NCBI RefSeq assembly: GCF_004341205.1
Contig: NZ_SLUL01000004.1
Coordinates: 62,001 to 126,000, forward strand
DNA: 64,000 bases
From: Thermolongibacillus altinsuensis
GTDB lineage: Bacteria > Bacillota > Bacilli > Bacillales > Anoxybacillaceae
Direction of reading: 5' to 3'
The translations under genes and the position numbers were made by a program. Below, in pieces: positions 48,302 through 57,370 of this stretch. The first letter of the stretch is position 1. Each line of letters starts with the position of its first letter. Under the pieces are notes generated by a model. It had not been told where the DNA came from. It worked only from the letters and a program-made list of their open reading frames with translations, and ran no database searches.

Positions 48302-49654
48302 ATGACGGAACAAAAAAAGCTATCGTTATTCTCGTTGACATGGCCCATTTTTATTGAATTAACGCTGTACATGCTAATGGGAAATGCTGATACGCTTATG
48401 CTTAGCCAATATTCGGATGAAGCCGTTGCCGCCGTCGGCGTTGCCAATCAAATTTTATACATGGTCATTGTCATGTTTGGCTTTATCGCAACGGGAACTT
48501 CTATTTTAATTGCTCAATACGCTGGAGCAAAAAAAGAAAAAACAGCTGCTGAAATCGCAGCCGTTTCGATTTGGGCAAATTTGTTGTTCGGGATTGTATT
48601 AAGCGCACTTTTACTCGCCTTCAGCAAACCGATTTTACAAATGATGAATTTGCCACACGAATTATTTCCTGAAGCGCATTCCTATTTGATCATCGTCGGC
48701 GGATTTTCGTTTATCCAAGCACTTATTATGACGATCGGAGCGATTTTAAAAAGTTACGGCTTTACGCGCGACACGATGCACGTAACCATCGGAATGAACG
48801 TGCTAAACGTCATCGGAAACTATTTGTTTATTTTCGGTCCATTGGGCATTCCTGTTCTTGGAGTCGAAGGGGTCGCTCTTTCAACGACCGTTAGCCGTGC
48901 GATTGGTCTCATCGTTTCTTTTATGATTTTATGGAAGCGAATGAGCACACCGCTTCCGCTGTTCCGTTTCGCATCTTTATCGATGGGGCATATTAAAAAT
49001 CTATTAAAAATCGGGATTCCCTCTGCAGGAGAACATATCGCTTACAATACGTCGCAAATGGTCATTACGTATTTTATTACAATCCTTGGCACCGAAGCGT
49101 TAACAACGAAAGTATATGCACAAAATATTATGATGTTCATCTTTTTATTTAGTGTCGCCATCAGTCAAGGGACACAAATCATCATTGGTCATTTCGTTGG
49201 TGCCCAAAAATATGAAGAGGCGTATCGACGCTGTCTCAAAAGTTTGCGCTTGGCGATTGTTATTTCAATGATCATCGCATCGATTTTCTCCTTTTTCTCT
49301 GATTCGCTCTTTGCCATTTTCACAAACAACGAGCGTATTATCGAAGTTGGAGGAACACTTATCTTGCTAACCATCATTTTAGAGCCCGGCCGCTCTTTTA
49401 ATCTCGTCATCATCAACTCGCTTCGCGCCGCTGGTGATGTAAAATTTCCTGTATATATTGGCATCGCATCGATGTGGGGCGTAAGCGTGCCGATCGCTTA
49501 CATTCTCGGCATTCACTTTGGACTTGGATTAGCTGGCATTTGGATCGCTTTTATTGCTGATGAATGGCTGCGCGGCCTTCTTGTCCTTTGGCGCTGGCGT
49601 TCAAACGTATGGAGAGGAAAATCATTTGTAAACAAAGAAGCAGCGGTGATGTAG
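48302..49654 (+). CDS. yisQ: MATE-family efflux transporter (YisQ-like)
   Basis: The 450-residue protein has twelve hydrophobic segments and the MATE signature in both halves (for example TWPIFIELTLYMLMGNADTL near the N terminus and KIGIPSAGEHIAYNTSQM in the middle). MATE proteins export cationic drugs or metabolites in exchange for sodium or protons. It is divergent from yisR, and both genes are preceded by the same 16-bp repeat, so the AraC-type protein probably controls it. The substrate is unknown. Confidence 0.9.
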   Translation: MTEQKKLSLFSLTWPIFIELTLYMLMGNADTLMLSQYSDEAVAAVGVANQILYMVIVMFGFIATGTSILIAQYAGAKKEKTAAEIAAVSIWANLLFGIVLSALLLAFSKPILQMMNLPHELFPEAHSYLIIVGGFSFIQALIMTIGAILKSYGFTRDTMHVTIGMNVLNVIGNYLFIFGPLGIPVLGVEGVALSTTVSRAIGLIVSFMILWKRMSTPLPLFRFASLSMGHIKNLLKIGIPSAGEHIAYNTSQMVITYFITILGTEALTTKVYAQNIMMFIFLFSVAISQGTQIIIGHFVGAQKYEEAYRRCLKSLRLAIVISMIIASIFSFFSDSLFAIFTNNERIIEVGGTLILLTIILEPGRSFNLVIINSLRAAGDVKFPVYIGIASMWGVSVPIAYILGIHFGLGLAGIWIAFIADEWLRGLLVLWRWRSNVWRGKSFVNKEAAVM

Positions 49655-49670
49655 TTCGACCATCCCCCCT

Positions 49671-49706
49671 AAAACAACAATCGCCTAAAAAGGCGATTGT
49701 TGTTTT
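49671..49706. terminator. Bidirectional terminator between yisQ and asnO
   Basis: A perfect 16-bp stem (49671-49686 with 49691-49706) with an AAAA loop is followed by further T on the plus strand and lies 8 bp before the end of asnO. Confidence 0.9.
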
Positions 49707-49713
49707 TTCACGT

Positions 49714-51564
49714 TTAACTGTCTTTGATCACAATATGATAATGCGTAAACCATGCATCAAATTGAATAAGATAAGCCAATAATTGCGGTCCCGACATTAG
49801 CTGGCCAAACCATGGAATTTTGAAAGCTTTCCCTCCCGTTTCAACAAGCTCTTGCAATTTTTGTCGATCGAAAAATTCATACAAAACAGATGAGCGGTTT
49901 TCTAGTACTTCTTTCAGTCGATCTGTCACCATTTTTGTATAAAGCGGATGATGCGTTTTTGGATACGGACTTTTTTTCCGATACAATATTTCATTTGGCA
50001 AAATTCCTTCAAGCGCCTTGCGTAAAATTCCCTTCTCGCGATTTTCGTACATTTTCATTTCCCATGGGATATTCCACACATATTCAACTAAGCGATGATC
50101 TGCAAACGGAACGCGCACTTCTAAGCTGGCTCCCATGCTCATTCGATCTTTTCGATCCAAAAGCGTCGTCATAAACCAAATCATATTTAAATAAAAAAGT
50201 TCCCGTCGTTTCGCTTCAATTGGATTTTCTCCCTCTAAACGCGGCACTTCTCTTAACGTTTCGCGATAGCGCATATGCGCATACTCGTCTAATGTTAATT
50301 TTCCCTGCCATGAATCGTTTAATAATCCGATGCGCTCCCCTAGCGAACGCATCCATGGAAATCCCTCGCGCATAAAATCTTCTTCACGATGAAACCAAGG
50401 ATATCCGCCAAAAATTTCATCGGCACATTCCCCTGATAAACTAACAACGAAGTTTTCTTTTATTTTTTGACAAAACCAAAGAAGAGACGAATCAATATCG
50501 GCCATTCCTGGCAAATCGCGAACAAGCATCGCTTCGATCAAATGGTCGGCAAGTTCTTTTTGTGAAATAATGCAGCGATGATGAATCGTTTCGAACGTTG
50601 TCGACATTTTTTCAATCCACGGTCCATCTGCATTCGGTTGAAAGAGATTGGCTTCAAAATATTTCTCATTTTCTTCATAGTCGATTGAATACGTATGAAG
50701 ATGCCCTTTTCCTTCTTTCGCAAACACTTGTGCAGTAACGGCAGTAATGGCGCTCGAATCAACTCCACCAGATAAAAAAGTGCAAACAGGCACATCCGAC
50801 ACAAGCTGTCGCGTAATCGAATCAGTCAGTAAAAAACGAACGCGCGCTACCGTTTCATCCAATGAATCCGTATGCGGCGCGCTTTGAACGTTCCAGTAAC
50901 GCCAGCGACGTAAGCCATCTTTCGAAACGGTCAACGCATGCGCAGGACGAAGCTCAGAAATGTTTGAGAATACGCCATGCCCGGGTGTTCGCGACGGACC
51001 AAGCGCAAAAATTTCACACAGTCCTTCCCGATCAATTTCCGCTTGCACGTTTGGATGGGCTAAAATCGCCTTCAATTCTGAACCGAATAAAAAATCCCCC
51101 TGTTCATAGCGGTAAAAAAGCGGCTTTACCCCAAGCCGATCACGTCCGATAAAAAGCTGCTCTTTTTCTTCATCCCAAACCGCAAACGCAAAAATTCCAT
51201 TTAAATGGTGAACGCATTCTTCTTTCCATTCCATATACGACGTTAATAACACTTCCGTATCCGAATGTCCTTGGAACGTATACCCTCTCTTCAATAATTC
51301 ATTCCGAAGATCTTCCGTATTATATAACTCGCCGTTATAACAAACCGTATATTTTTTTCCGTCTTTCGTTCTTGTCATCGGCTGAACACCGCCCGCTGGA
51401 TCAACAACGACAAGACGCTTATGTCCAAAAGCGACATGAACATCGCTCCATATATTTGTATCATCTGGTCCGCGCTTCGAAAGTGTATGTGCCATTTTTT
51501 CGATTGTTTCTTTTTCTATTCGTAAATCCCGTTGGAAGTTTATCCAACCAGTAATTCCGCACAT
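49714..51564 (-). CDS. asnO: Glutamine-hydrolysing asparagine synthase
   Basis: The 616-residue enzyme makes asparagine from aspartate, ATP and glutamine. The N-terminal Ntn glutaminase domain starts MCGITGW, with Cys2 as nucleophile, and has RGPDD and NGELYN motifs. The synthetase domain has the PP-loop LSGGVDSSAI (about 263-272) for ATP. ATG at 51564 is required to place Cys2 at the N terminus; an ATG nine bases upstream has no room for its ribosome-binding site. Length and the neighbours yisN and yisQ point to B. subtilis asnO, the sporulation-associated paralogue. Confidence 0.92.
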   Translation of the reverse strand: MCGITGWINFQRDLRIEKETIEKMAHTLSKRGPDDTNIWSDVHVAFGHKRLVVVDPAGGVQPMTRTKDGKKYTVCYNGELYNTEDLRNELLKRGYTFQGHSDTEVLLTSYMEWKEECVHHLNGIFAFAVWDEEKEQLFIGRDRLGVKPLFYRYEQGDFLFGSELKAILAHPNVQAEIDREGLCEIFALGPSRTPGHGVFSNISELRPAHALTVSKDGLRRWRYWNVQSAPHTDSLDETVARVRFLLTDSITRQLVSDVPVCTFLSGGVDSSAITAVTAQVFAKEGKGHLHTYSIDYEENEKYFEANLFQPNADGPWIEKMSTTFETIHHRCIISQKELADHLIEAMLVRDLPGMADIDSSLLWFCQKIKENFVVSLSGECADEIFGGYPWFHREEDFMREGFPWMRSLGERIGLLNDSWQGKLTLDEYAHMRYRETLREVPRLEGENPIEAKRRELFYLNMIWFMTTLLDRKDRMSMGASLEVRVPFADHRLVEYVWNIPWEMKMYENREKGILRKALEGILPNEILYRKKSPYPKTHHPLYTKMVTDRLKEVLENRSSVLYEFFDRQKLQELVETGGKAFKIPWFGQLMSGPQLLAYLIQFDAWFTHYHIVIKDS

Positions 51565-51681
51565 CTGAATCATTCCTTTCTTTTTGAACAGGTTTCAAGC
51601 ATGCTTCTATTTTATGCATGGTTTACATCAGTGATGAATTGTCCATAATATGTGCAGAACTGAAAGAAGGAAAGGGATGGA

Positions 51682-52224
51682 ATGGGCATGGATCGATTCG
51701 TCTACATCCACAACCAAAAGCGAGCGCATATTTACGGAACAGTAGAATGCATGAATGACGAGTGGATTTTTTTTGATGAGGAAAGCGAAGAAGCATGTTT
51801 ACTTGAGGAAAAAGAACAAAGCTCCGTTGAATTGTTTCGATTTGGAAAATGGATAAAAGGAACGCTGCTTGAGCAAGGGGTGATTTCATTTTCGAAGCAA
51901 CTATATAAACTAAAAAACGGTGATCAAATTCGCTTCCTTAAGCCATTGCCTTATGCGTATGAACAATGGTTAAAGCAGCTGTCTGATCACGCGTTTTTTC
52001 ACTTTACTCGCCTTATGAACGAGTTAAATTTTTCATTGTATGATTGCTTATATTGCTATAACCATTCCTTATTTGCGAATCAAGGGGTAAACTTTCTCAT
52101 TTATGATAACACGAAAGAAGTGAGCAACGTCCAACATTATTATGAGCGCGGTGAAAATCATAAAGATCGGTTTGAGATTACCATTCATACAGGAAAAAAA
52201 TTAATGGGTGCACAAATTGAGTGA
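51682..52224 (+). CDS. YisN-like DUF2777 protein
   Basis: A 180-residue cytosolic protein without signal peptide or membrane segment. It begins MGMDRFVYIHNQKRAHIYGT and contains a cluster of aromatic and cysteine residues in LYDCLYCYNHSLF (about 119-131). Sequence character and position beside asnO fit the DUF2777/YisN proteins of Bacillaceae, but I recognise no catalytic motif. The start follows AAAGGGATGG. It is divergent from asnO and convergent with the GGDEF-EAL gene. The function is unknown. Confidence 0.65.
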   Translation: MGMDRFVYIHNQKRAHIYGTVECMNDEWIFFDEESEEACLLEEKEQSSVELFRFGKWIKGTLLEQGVISFSKQLYKLKNGDQIRFLKPLPYAYEQWLKQLSDHAFFHFTRLMNELNFSLYDCLYCYNHSLFANQGVNFLIYDNTKEVSNVQHYYERGENHKDRFEITIHTGKKLMGAQIE

Positions 52225-52273
52225 GCTCTTTTTTGATTCCATTGCAAAAAAGAAAAGAGGTAAAAAAGCCATT

Positions 52274-54238
52274 TTACAGATTGCTCATTCTTTCTCGTTT
52301 CATCACCTGTTTCTCAAACTCGTCAGCCGCCAACGGTTTAAAAATAATGTACCCTTGTGCATAATGGCATTTCAATCGTTTCAATAGCTTCATTTGCTCG
52401 AGCGTTTCAACTCCCTCTGCGACCACTTTTAAACGAAGACCGTACCCCATTGTAATAATGGCTTTGACAATCGCAATATGAGAACGATCCTCATGAATCT
52501 GCTGAATAAACGAACGATCAATTTTTAATGAATCGATTGGCAAACTTTTTAAGTAGCTTAACGACGAGTAACCCGTTCCGAAATCATCGATTGACACTTT
52601 CACACCAAGCGCCTGCAATTGTTTCATCACATGAATACTGTAACTAATATTGCGTAACATCAAACTTTCCGTAAGCTCTAAGTTTAAGCAATGCGGAGGC
52701 AATTTAGATACGTTTAACGCCCATTTTACATCTTCCAAAAATGTCGGCTGTTGAAACTGAGTGGCCGAAACGTTGACGGAAACCGTTAACGGACCTAAGC
52801 CCAAATCGTGCCATTTTTTTGTCTGCGTGCATGCCTCCTTTAACACCCACCGGCCTATTTCATGGATGAGACCAATTTCTTCAGCAATCGGGATAAATTC
52901 CGTCGGAGAAACAAGTCCGATTTTTGGGTGATTCCAGCGCAGCAATGCCTCACTTCCGAAAATGGCTCCTGTTTCTAGATCAATAAGAGGTTGATAGACG
53001 AGAAAAAATTCATCTTTCTCCAACGCCTTGCGCAAATAGCTTTCAAGCTCGATTCGATACAATGCTTGTTCATTCATTTTTGTTGAATACAGTTTAATTC
53101 GATTCCCGCCTTGTTGTTTCGCCCGATTCATCGCAATATCGGCATTTTTCAATAACGATTGCGCGTCAAGGCCGTCGTTCGGATAGATGCTTACTCCAAT
53201 GCTGGCCGTAATAAAAAATTCTTTCTCTTCATAAATGAACGGAACAGCAATTGCTCGTAACATTTTTTTTGCCCATTCAATGATTCGCTGCACATCCACT
53301 TGCTGCGTCATTAACAAACTAAACTTATCCCCACCAAATCGACCTAAATAGGAACCATCAGGGATTACTTTGCGTAAGCGATCGGCAATTTGTTTTATGA
53401 TTTCGTCGCCTGCATAATGACCAATCGTATCATTAATGATCTTAAAGCGATCCATATCAATAAACAAAACGGCCAAACTTCTTTTTTCCTTTTTCGCCTC
53501 GGCAATCGCTTCATTGAGTAATTCAGTAAATTTCACGCGATTAGGAAGGCGTGTCTCTGTGTCATAATAGGCTAGGTATATAATTTTTTCTTCCGCTTTC
53601 TTTTGTTTAGTAATGTCGCGGCCAATTCCATAAATCCCGACTTTTTCTCCATTGACAATAATCGGAACATTTTTTATTTGAAATAAATAAACTTCTCCTG
53701 ACTTCGTTGGAATCTCTAAATTGTATTGTTGTACTTTTCCTTTTAATGCACGATAAAAATAGCGACGAACCCGTGAAACATCTTCTTTTTTTATATAATC
53801 CAACGCGTTGGTATGCAAAATTTCTTCTGCACGATATCCAAATACTTTTTCAAACGCAGGATTGACGCTCGTAAAATTGCCCTGTAAATCGGTCGAATAA
53901 ACAATATCAGGATTATGCTCAAATAACGATTTATAGTACTGTTCCGATATTTCGATTTGCTTTCTCATTTCGTCTAGCTGCTCGGTCGATGCTTCGTCCT
54001 CTTCTAAGATCATAAACGAAACGATCACTTGATTGCTGAATGTTCCCCCCACCATTTGTAACATGGTTGCTTCGGGTAAAAGCTGTTGAACTTTTTGAAT
54101 GATCTCTCTTTTTAACCTTTCATCTTTTTCATGAGCAAAAATCGAAATATATACCTTTTTTTTCTCATGAAGACGATGATTTTTCACAAATTGTTCAACT
54201 TCTTTTACCGTCGCACAACATGTTTGATATAGTTTCAT
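52274..54238 (-). CDS. PAS-GGDEF-EAL cyclic-di-GMP signalling protein
   Basis: The 654-residue protein has an unassigned N-terminal region (about 1-90, possibly a short FIST-like segment), a PAS domain (about 95-215), a GGDEF domain and an EAL domain. The GGDEF signature reads GRFGGDKF (about 298-305), so the catalytic acid is lysine and cyclase activity is doubtful. The EAL motif is intact (SEALLRW, about 427), with DFGTGYSSLSYL and LKIDRSF also present, so phosphodiesterase activity is likely. The start is uncertain: ATG at 54238 with GGTGA upstream, or GTG at 54253. Confidence 0.88.
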   Translation of the reverse strand: MKLYQTCCATVKEVEQFVKNHRLHEKKKVYISIFAHEKDERLKREIIQKVQQLLPEATMLQMVGGTFSNQVIVSFMILEEDEASTEQLDEMRKQIEISEQYYKSLFEHNPDIVYSTDLQGNFTSVNPAFEKVFGYRAEEILHTNALDYIKKEDVSRVRRYFYRALKGKVQQYNLEIPTKSGEVYLFQIKNVPIIVNGEKVGIYGIGRDITKQKKAEEKIIYLAYYDTETRLPNRVKFTELLNEAIAEAKKEKRSLAVLFIDMDRFKIINDTIGHYAGDEIIKQIADRLRKVIPDGSYLGRFGGDKFSLLMTQQVDVQRIIEWAKKMLRAIAVPFIYEEKEFFITASIGVSIYPNDGLDAQSLLKNADIAMNRAKQQGGNRIKLYSTKMNEQALYRIELESYLRKALEKDEFFLVYQPLIDLETGAIFGSEALLRWNHPKIGLVSPTEFIPIAEEIGLIHEIGRWVLKEACTQTKKWHDLGLGPLTVSVNVSATQFQQPTFLEDVKWALNVSKLPPHCLNLELTESLMLRNISYSIHVMKQLQALGVKVSIDDFGTGYSSLSYLKSLPIDSLKIDRSFIQQIHEDRSHIAIVKAIITMGYGLRLKVVAEGVETLEQMKLLKRLKCHYAQGYIIFKPLAADEFEKQVMKRERMSNL

Positions 54239-54323
54239 CCCTTTTTTCACCACTCTTTTTCTCTTTCTCTCTATTTTATGAATAATCAGACAAATAAATC
54301 ATACCATATGTTAAAATAACAGA

Positions 54324-54351
54324 AAAGGTTGGCATCTACTGGCCAACCTTT
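54324..54351 (-). terminator. Terminator of yisL
   Basis: A 10-bp stem (54324-54333 with 54342-54351) is followed on the minus strand by a T-rich tail, just after the yisL stop codon. Confidence 0.75.
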
Positions 54352-54359
54352 CTTCTTTT

Positions 54360-54713
54360 TTATGAAAAGATGTAAAATCCAAGTGGGAGTTTCAGTCCAA
54401 GATAAAGAACAAGCACGAAGGCAACGGTGAATTGAAGCCAAAATACATTCGTGCTCTTCCCTTTTTTCTTCCGAACAAGAATCATTTCCATCGCGAAGAT
54501 GACCCATATGCCGACAATCGTCTTGACGACATATAGTGCGGGAATCGACGCAATGCTATGTAACATCCATGCTCCTGTTCCGATAATCAACAAATAAAAG
54601 AGTCGTAGAATCATATGAATGATTTTCGTTTTCGCCTGTTTTCTCTCTTGGAAAACCGCAATCATAAATAAAAGGATCGCAACCGCCCAAGCGGTAATAT
54701 GTGCATGTGTCAC
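54360..54713 (-). CDS. yisL: YisL-family small membrane protein (UPF0344)
   Basis: The 117-residue protein has four hydrophobic segments (about residues 6-20, 35-52, 60-80 and 90-114) with short charged loops such as QERKQAKTK and RKKKGKS. Size, topology and the opening MTHAHITAWAVA match the UPF0344/YisL family. The neighbours rocD-yisK-yisI and yisN-asnO support the B. subtilis name. It is divergent from rocD. The function is unknown. Confidence 0.88.
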   Translation of the reverse strand: MTHAHITAWAVAILLFMIAVFQERKQAKTKIIHMILRLFYLLIIGTGAWMLHSIASIPALYVVKTIVGIWVIFAMEMILVRKKKGKSTNVFWLQFTVAFVLVLYLGLKLPLGFYIFS

Positions 54714-54776
54714 TGTATTTCCTCCTTACTTTAAAATCATAACAATATAATAACATTTTTTATATGCCAAACAAAA

Positions 54777-54790
54777 TGAAAACGCTCTAT
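54777..54790 (+). promoter_or_regulatory. Possible cre site upstream of rocD
   Basis: TGAAAACGCTCTAT matches 12 of 14 positions of the cre consensus but lacks the final CA. It lies just upstream of the predicted rocD promoter. Carbon-catabolite control is possible but weakly supported. Confidence 0.3.
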
Positions 54791-54876
54791 TTTTTCTATT
54801 TACTTTCAAAGACTATTTCAAGTATTGTTATAATAGGGAATTTTCCTTACAATTAAGAAAGCAGGAGGATGAAAAC

Positions 54877-56070
54877 ATGACGAAAACGATGGAAATTATC
54901 GAGCTTACAGAAAAATATGGAGCAAACAACTACCATCCTCTTCCTGTCGTCTTATCGAAAGGAGAAGGCGTTTGGGTAGAAGATCCTGAAGGAAATCGTT
55001 ATATGGATATGTTAAGCGCCTATTCTGCAGTCAACCAAGGCCATCGCCATCCGAAAATTATTCAAGCGCTGAAAGAACAAGCAGATAAAATTACCCTTAC
55101 TTCACGTGCATTTCATAACGATCAACTCGGTCCATGGTATGAAAAAGTAGCCAAACTTACAAACAAAGAAATGGTCTTACCGATGAATACAGGGGCTGAA
55201 GCGGTCGAAACAGCCGTTAAAGCAGCGCGGCGATGGGCGTACGACGTGAAAGGAGTTCCTGCCGATCAAGCGGAAATTATCGTTTGTGAAGATAACTTCC
55301 ACGGTCGAACCATGACAGCTGTATCGATGTCCTCCAATCCAGAGTACAAGCGCGGGTTCGGACCAATGCTTCCGGGCATTAAAGTGATTCCATTTGGCGA
55401 TGTTGAAGCGTTGAAAGCAGCCATTACTCCAAATACAGCAGCGTTTATTTTTGAGCCGATTCAAGGTGAAGCGGGAATTAACATCCCACCTGAAGGATTT
55501 TTAAAAGCTGCGTATGACGTATGTAAAGAAAATAACGTATTATACATTGCCGATGAAATTCAATCTGGACTCGGCCGTTCTGGTAAAATGTTTGCATGCG
55601 ATTGGGAAAACGTTGTTCCAGATATGTACATCCTCGGAAAAGCGCTCGGCGGTGGCGTATTTCCAATTTCTTGCGTAGCTGCCAACAAAGATATTCTCGG
55701 CGTATTTAATCCAGGTTCTCACGGTTCCACATTTGGCGGAAATCCGCTCGCATGCGCTGTCTCAATCGCAGCATTAGATGTCATCATTGAAGAAAAGCTG
55801 CCTGAACGATCATTGGAACTCGGGCAATATTTCCAAGAAAAACTGCGTGAAATTAAACATCCTGACATTAAGGAAGTGCGCGGAAAAGGATTGTTCATCG
55901 GCGTTGAATTGCATGGCCCTGCCCGCCCTTACTGCGAAAAATTGCAGCGCGAAGGCTTGCTCTGCAAAGAAACGCACGATACGGTCATTCGCTTCGCACC
56001 GCCGCTCGTCATTACAAAAGAAGAGCTTGACTGGGCGATCGAAAAAGTGAAAAAAGTATTTGAACAATAA
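54877..56070 (+). CDS. rocD: Ornithine aminotransferase
   Basis: RocD converts ornithine and 2-oxoglutarate to glutamate semialdehyde and glutamate, in arginine/ornithine catabolism to proline or glutamate. The 397-residue class-III PLP enzyme has [30 protein letters not shown] and the cofactor lysine in ILGKALGGG (about 255). It differs from ArgD (14.6-15.7 kb) by its N terminus and length. The ATG follows GCAGGAGG. The promoter appears SigA-type (TTCAAA-N18-TATAAT, TATAAT at about 54829-54834) rather than SigL; no -24/-12 GG-GC element is evident. Confidence 0.95.
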   Translation: MTKTMEIIELTEKYGANNYHPLPVVLSKGEGVWVEDPEGNRYMDMLSAYSAVNQGHRHPKIIQALKEQADKITLTSRAFHNDQLGPWYEKVAKLTNKEMVLPMNTGAEAVETAVKAARRWAYDVKGVPADQAEIIVCEDNFHGRTMTAVSMSSNPEYKRGFGPMLPGIKVIPFGDVEALKAAITPNTAAFIFEPIQGEAGINIPPEGFLKAAYDVCKENNVLYIADEIQSGLGRSGKMFACDWENVVPDMYILGKALGGGVFPISCVAANKDILGVFNPGSHGSTFGGNPLACAVSIAALDVIIEEKLPERSLELGQYFQEKLREIKHPDIKEVRGKGLFIGVELHGPARPYCEKLQREGLLCKETHDTVIRFAPPLVITKEELDWAIEKVKKVFEQ

Positions 56071-56098
56071 AAGATGGCTGGTCTTCCCAGCCATCTTT
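56070..56098. terminator. Bidirectional terminator between rocD and yisK
   Basis: A perfect 12-bp stem (56070-56081 with 56087-56098) is followed by further T residues. It serves rocD and convergent yisK. Confidence 0.9.
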
Positions 56099-56968
56099 TT
56101 ATTGAACGCGATTGCGCAACGTCCCGATGTTTTCCACTGTAATTTCAATGACATCACCCGATTGTAAAAAGCGCGGCGGATTCATTCCTTTTCCCACCCC
56201 AGCTGGCGTTCCGGTAGCAATGATATCTCCAGGTTCAAGCGTCATTCCTTTGGAAATCGTCGAAATAATGGTTTCGATCTTGAAGATAAACTGCTCCGTG
56301 GAGGCATGCTGTCTCACTTCCCCATTTACTTTCGTTTCAATTCGAAGCGAATTCGGATTGGAAATGGCGGAACGATGAACGATCCACGGTCCCATCGGGC
56401 AAGAGGAGTCTAAACTTTTGCCAAGCAAATATTGTTTATGCCGTTCTTGCAAATCCCGTGCGGTCACATCATTGATAATGGTATAACCAAATACATACTC
56501 TAACGCTCGCTCTTTTTCGATTGCTTTTCCCTTCTTTCCAATCACAACCGCTAATTCCCCTTCATAATCGAGCTGGCCGGTCACATCCTCATGGCGCAAA
56601 ATTGGCTCCTCATGTCCGATAACCGTCGTTGGCGCTTTTGAGAAAACAATCATATTCTCCCGGTCAGCCACACTTCCCATCTCTGCCGCATGATCGGCAT
56701 AGTTTTTTCCGATACAAAAAATATTTTTGGACGGGCGCGGAATCGGCGCAAGCAATTGAACATTTTCTAAACGATACATCCATTCTTCTTTCGGTGTTCG
56801 AAGCAGTTGCTCGACTTTATGTATAAACAAGTCTCCTAATGCAATACAATCAAGCATAACGTTCGGAATCGTCTCATCCGCTTTTGGCAAATCGACGACC
56901 ATGTTCATTTGTTCCAACACCACTCCAACAAACACTCTTTCTCCGTGCTTTGCCGTCACAAACTTCAT
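56099..56968 (-). CDS. yisK: Fumarylacetoacetate-hydrolase-family protein (YisK-like)
   Basis: The 289-residue protein has a short N-terminal domain and a FAH-type catalytic domain. The metal ligands sit in the DYEGELAVVIG segment (Glu) and in NDVTARDLQ (Asp). CIGKNYADHAAEMG and ATGTPAGVGKGM are further family blocks. B. subtilis YisK belongs to this group and has been linked to oxaloacetate decarboxylation and to cell-shape proteins; the activity here is inferred only. ATG at 56968 follows AAAGGGG by 9 nt; longer frames would start without a ribosome-binding site. Confidence 0.88.
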   Translation of the reverse strand: MKFVTAKHGERVFVGVVLEQMNMVVDLPKADETIPNVMLDCIALGDLFIHKVEQLLRTPKEEWMYRLENVQLLAPIPRPSKNIFCIGKNYADHAAEMGSVADRENMIVFSKAPTTVIGHEEPILRHEDVTGQLDYEGELAVVIGKKGKAIEKERALEYVFGYTIINDVTARDLQERHKQYLLGKSLDSSCPMGPWIVHRSAISNPNSLRIETKVNGEVRQHASTEQFIFKIETIISTISKGMTLEPGDIIATGTPAGVGKGMNPPRFLQSGDVIEITVENIGTLRNRVQ

Positions 56969-57155
56969 GAAACCCATCCCCTTTCTAACAAATTCAATGA
57001 CATCATTCGCCGATTCCTGACAAAACCCTTTTTTTACAAAAAAATTCTTTTTTGACACATAAATCTATTTCCTTTTTTTTGAGAATATGTATAATAATTT
57101 ATACGTTCACTTTTTTACATCGGATTTGCAAAAATATAAAATGTTGGTGAAACTC

Positions 57156-57335
57156 ATGTCTCTTTCACTTATTGAAAAAAAGCGAAAACAATTAATTGAG
57201 CTGGCGTTAACATATGGATTTTCGGCAAAAGAAACGATTCAATGCAGTCAAGAGTTAGATGAGTTGCTCAATATGCATTTAAAAGAAATGATCGCATTCT
57301 CCAAGAAAAAAGAGGACAAGCCGTGTACAACATAA
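57156..57335 (+). CDS. yisI: Spo0E-family aspartyl-phosphate phosphatase (YisI-like)
   Basis: The 59-residue protein is a two-helix Spo0E-type phosphatase. It contains the signature SQELDELLN (about residues 30-38), in which the Ser/Leu/Asp pattern contacts Spo0A-P. Removing phosphate from Spo0A-P delays sporulation. ATG at 57156 has GGTGA five bases upstream; the longer frame would add 23 unrelated residues. Position beside yisK agrees with B. subtilis yisI. The C-terminal tail is Lys-rich. Confidence 0.85.
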   Translation: MSLSLIEKKRKQLIELALTYGFSAKETIQCSQELDELLNMHLKEMIAFSKKKEDKPCTT

Positions 57336-57340
57336 AATAA

Positions 57341-57370
57341 AACGACATGAGCCGAAAGCTTCATGTCGTT
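57341..57370. terminator. Bidirectional terminator after yisI
   Basis: A perfect 10-bp stem (57341-57350 with 57361-57370) and a 10-nt loop are followed by TTTT on the plus strand and preceded by A-rich sequence. It lies between convergent yisI and the DUF418 gene. Confidence 0.85.

Noticed and set aside
54777-54790. Firm assignment of a cre site for rocD
   Set aside because: The last two consensus bases are missing and the position is upstream of the promoter, so it is listed only as a low-confidence site.
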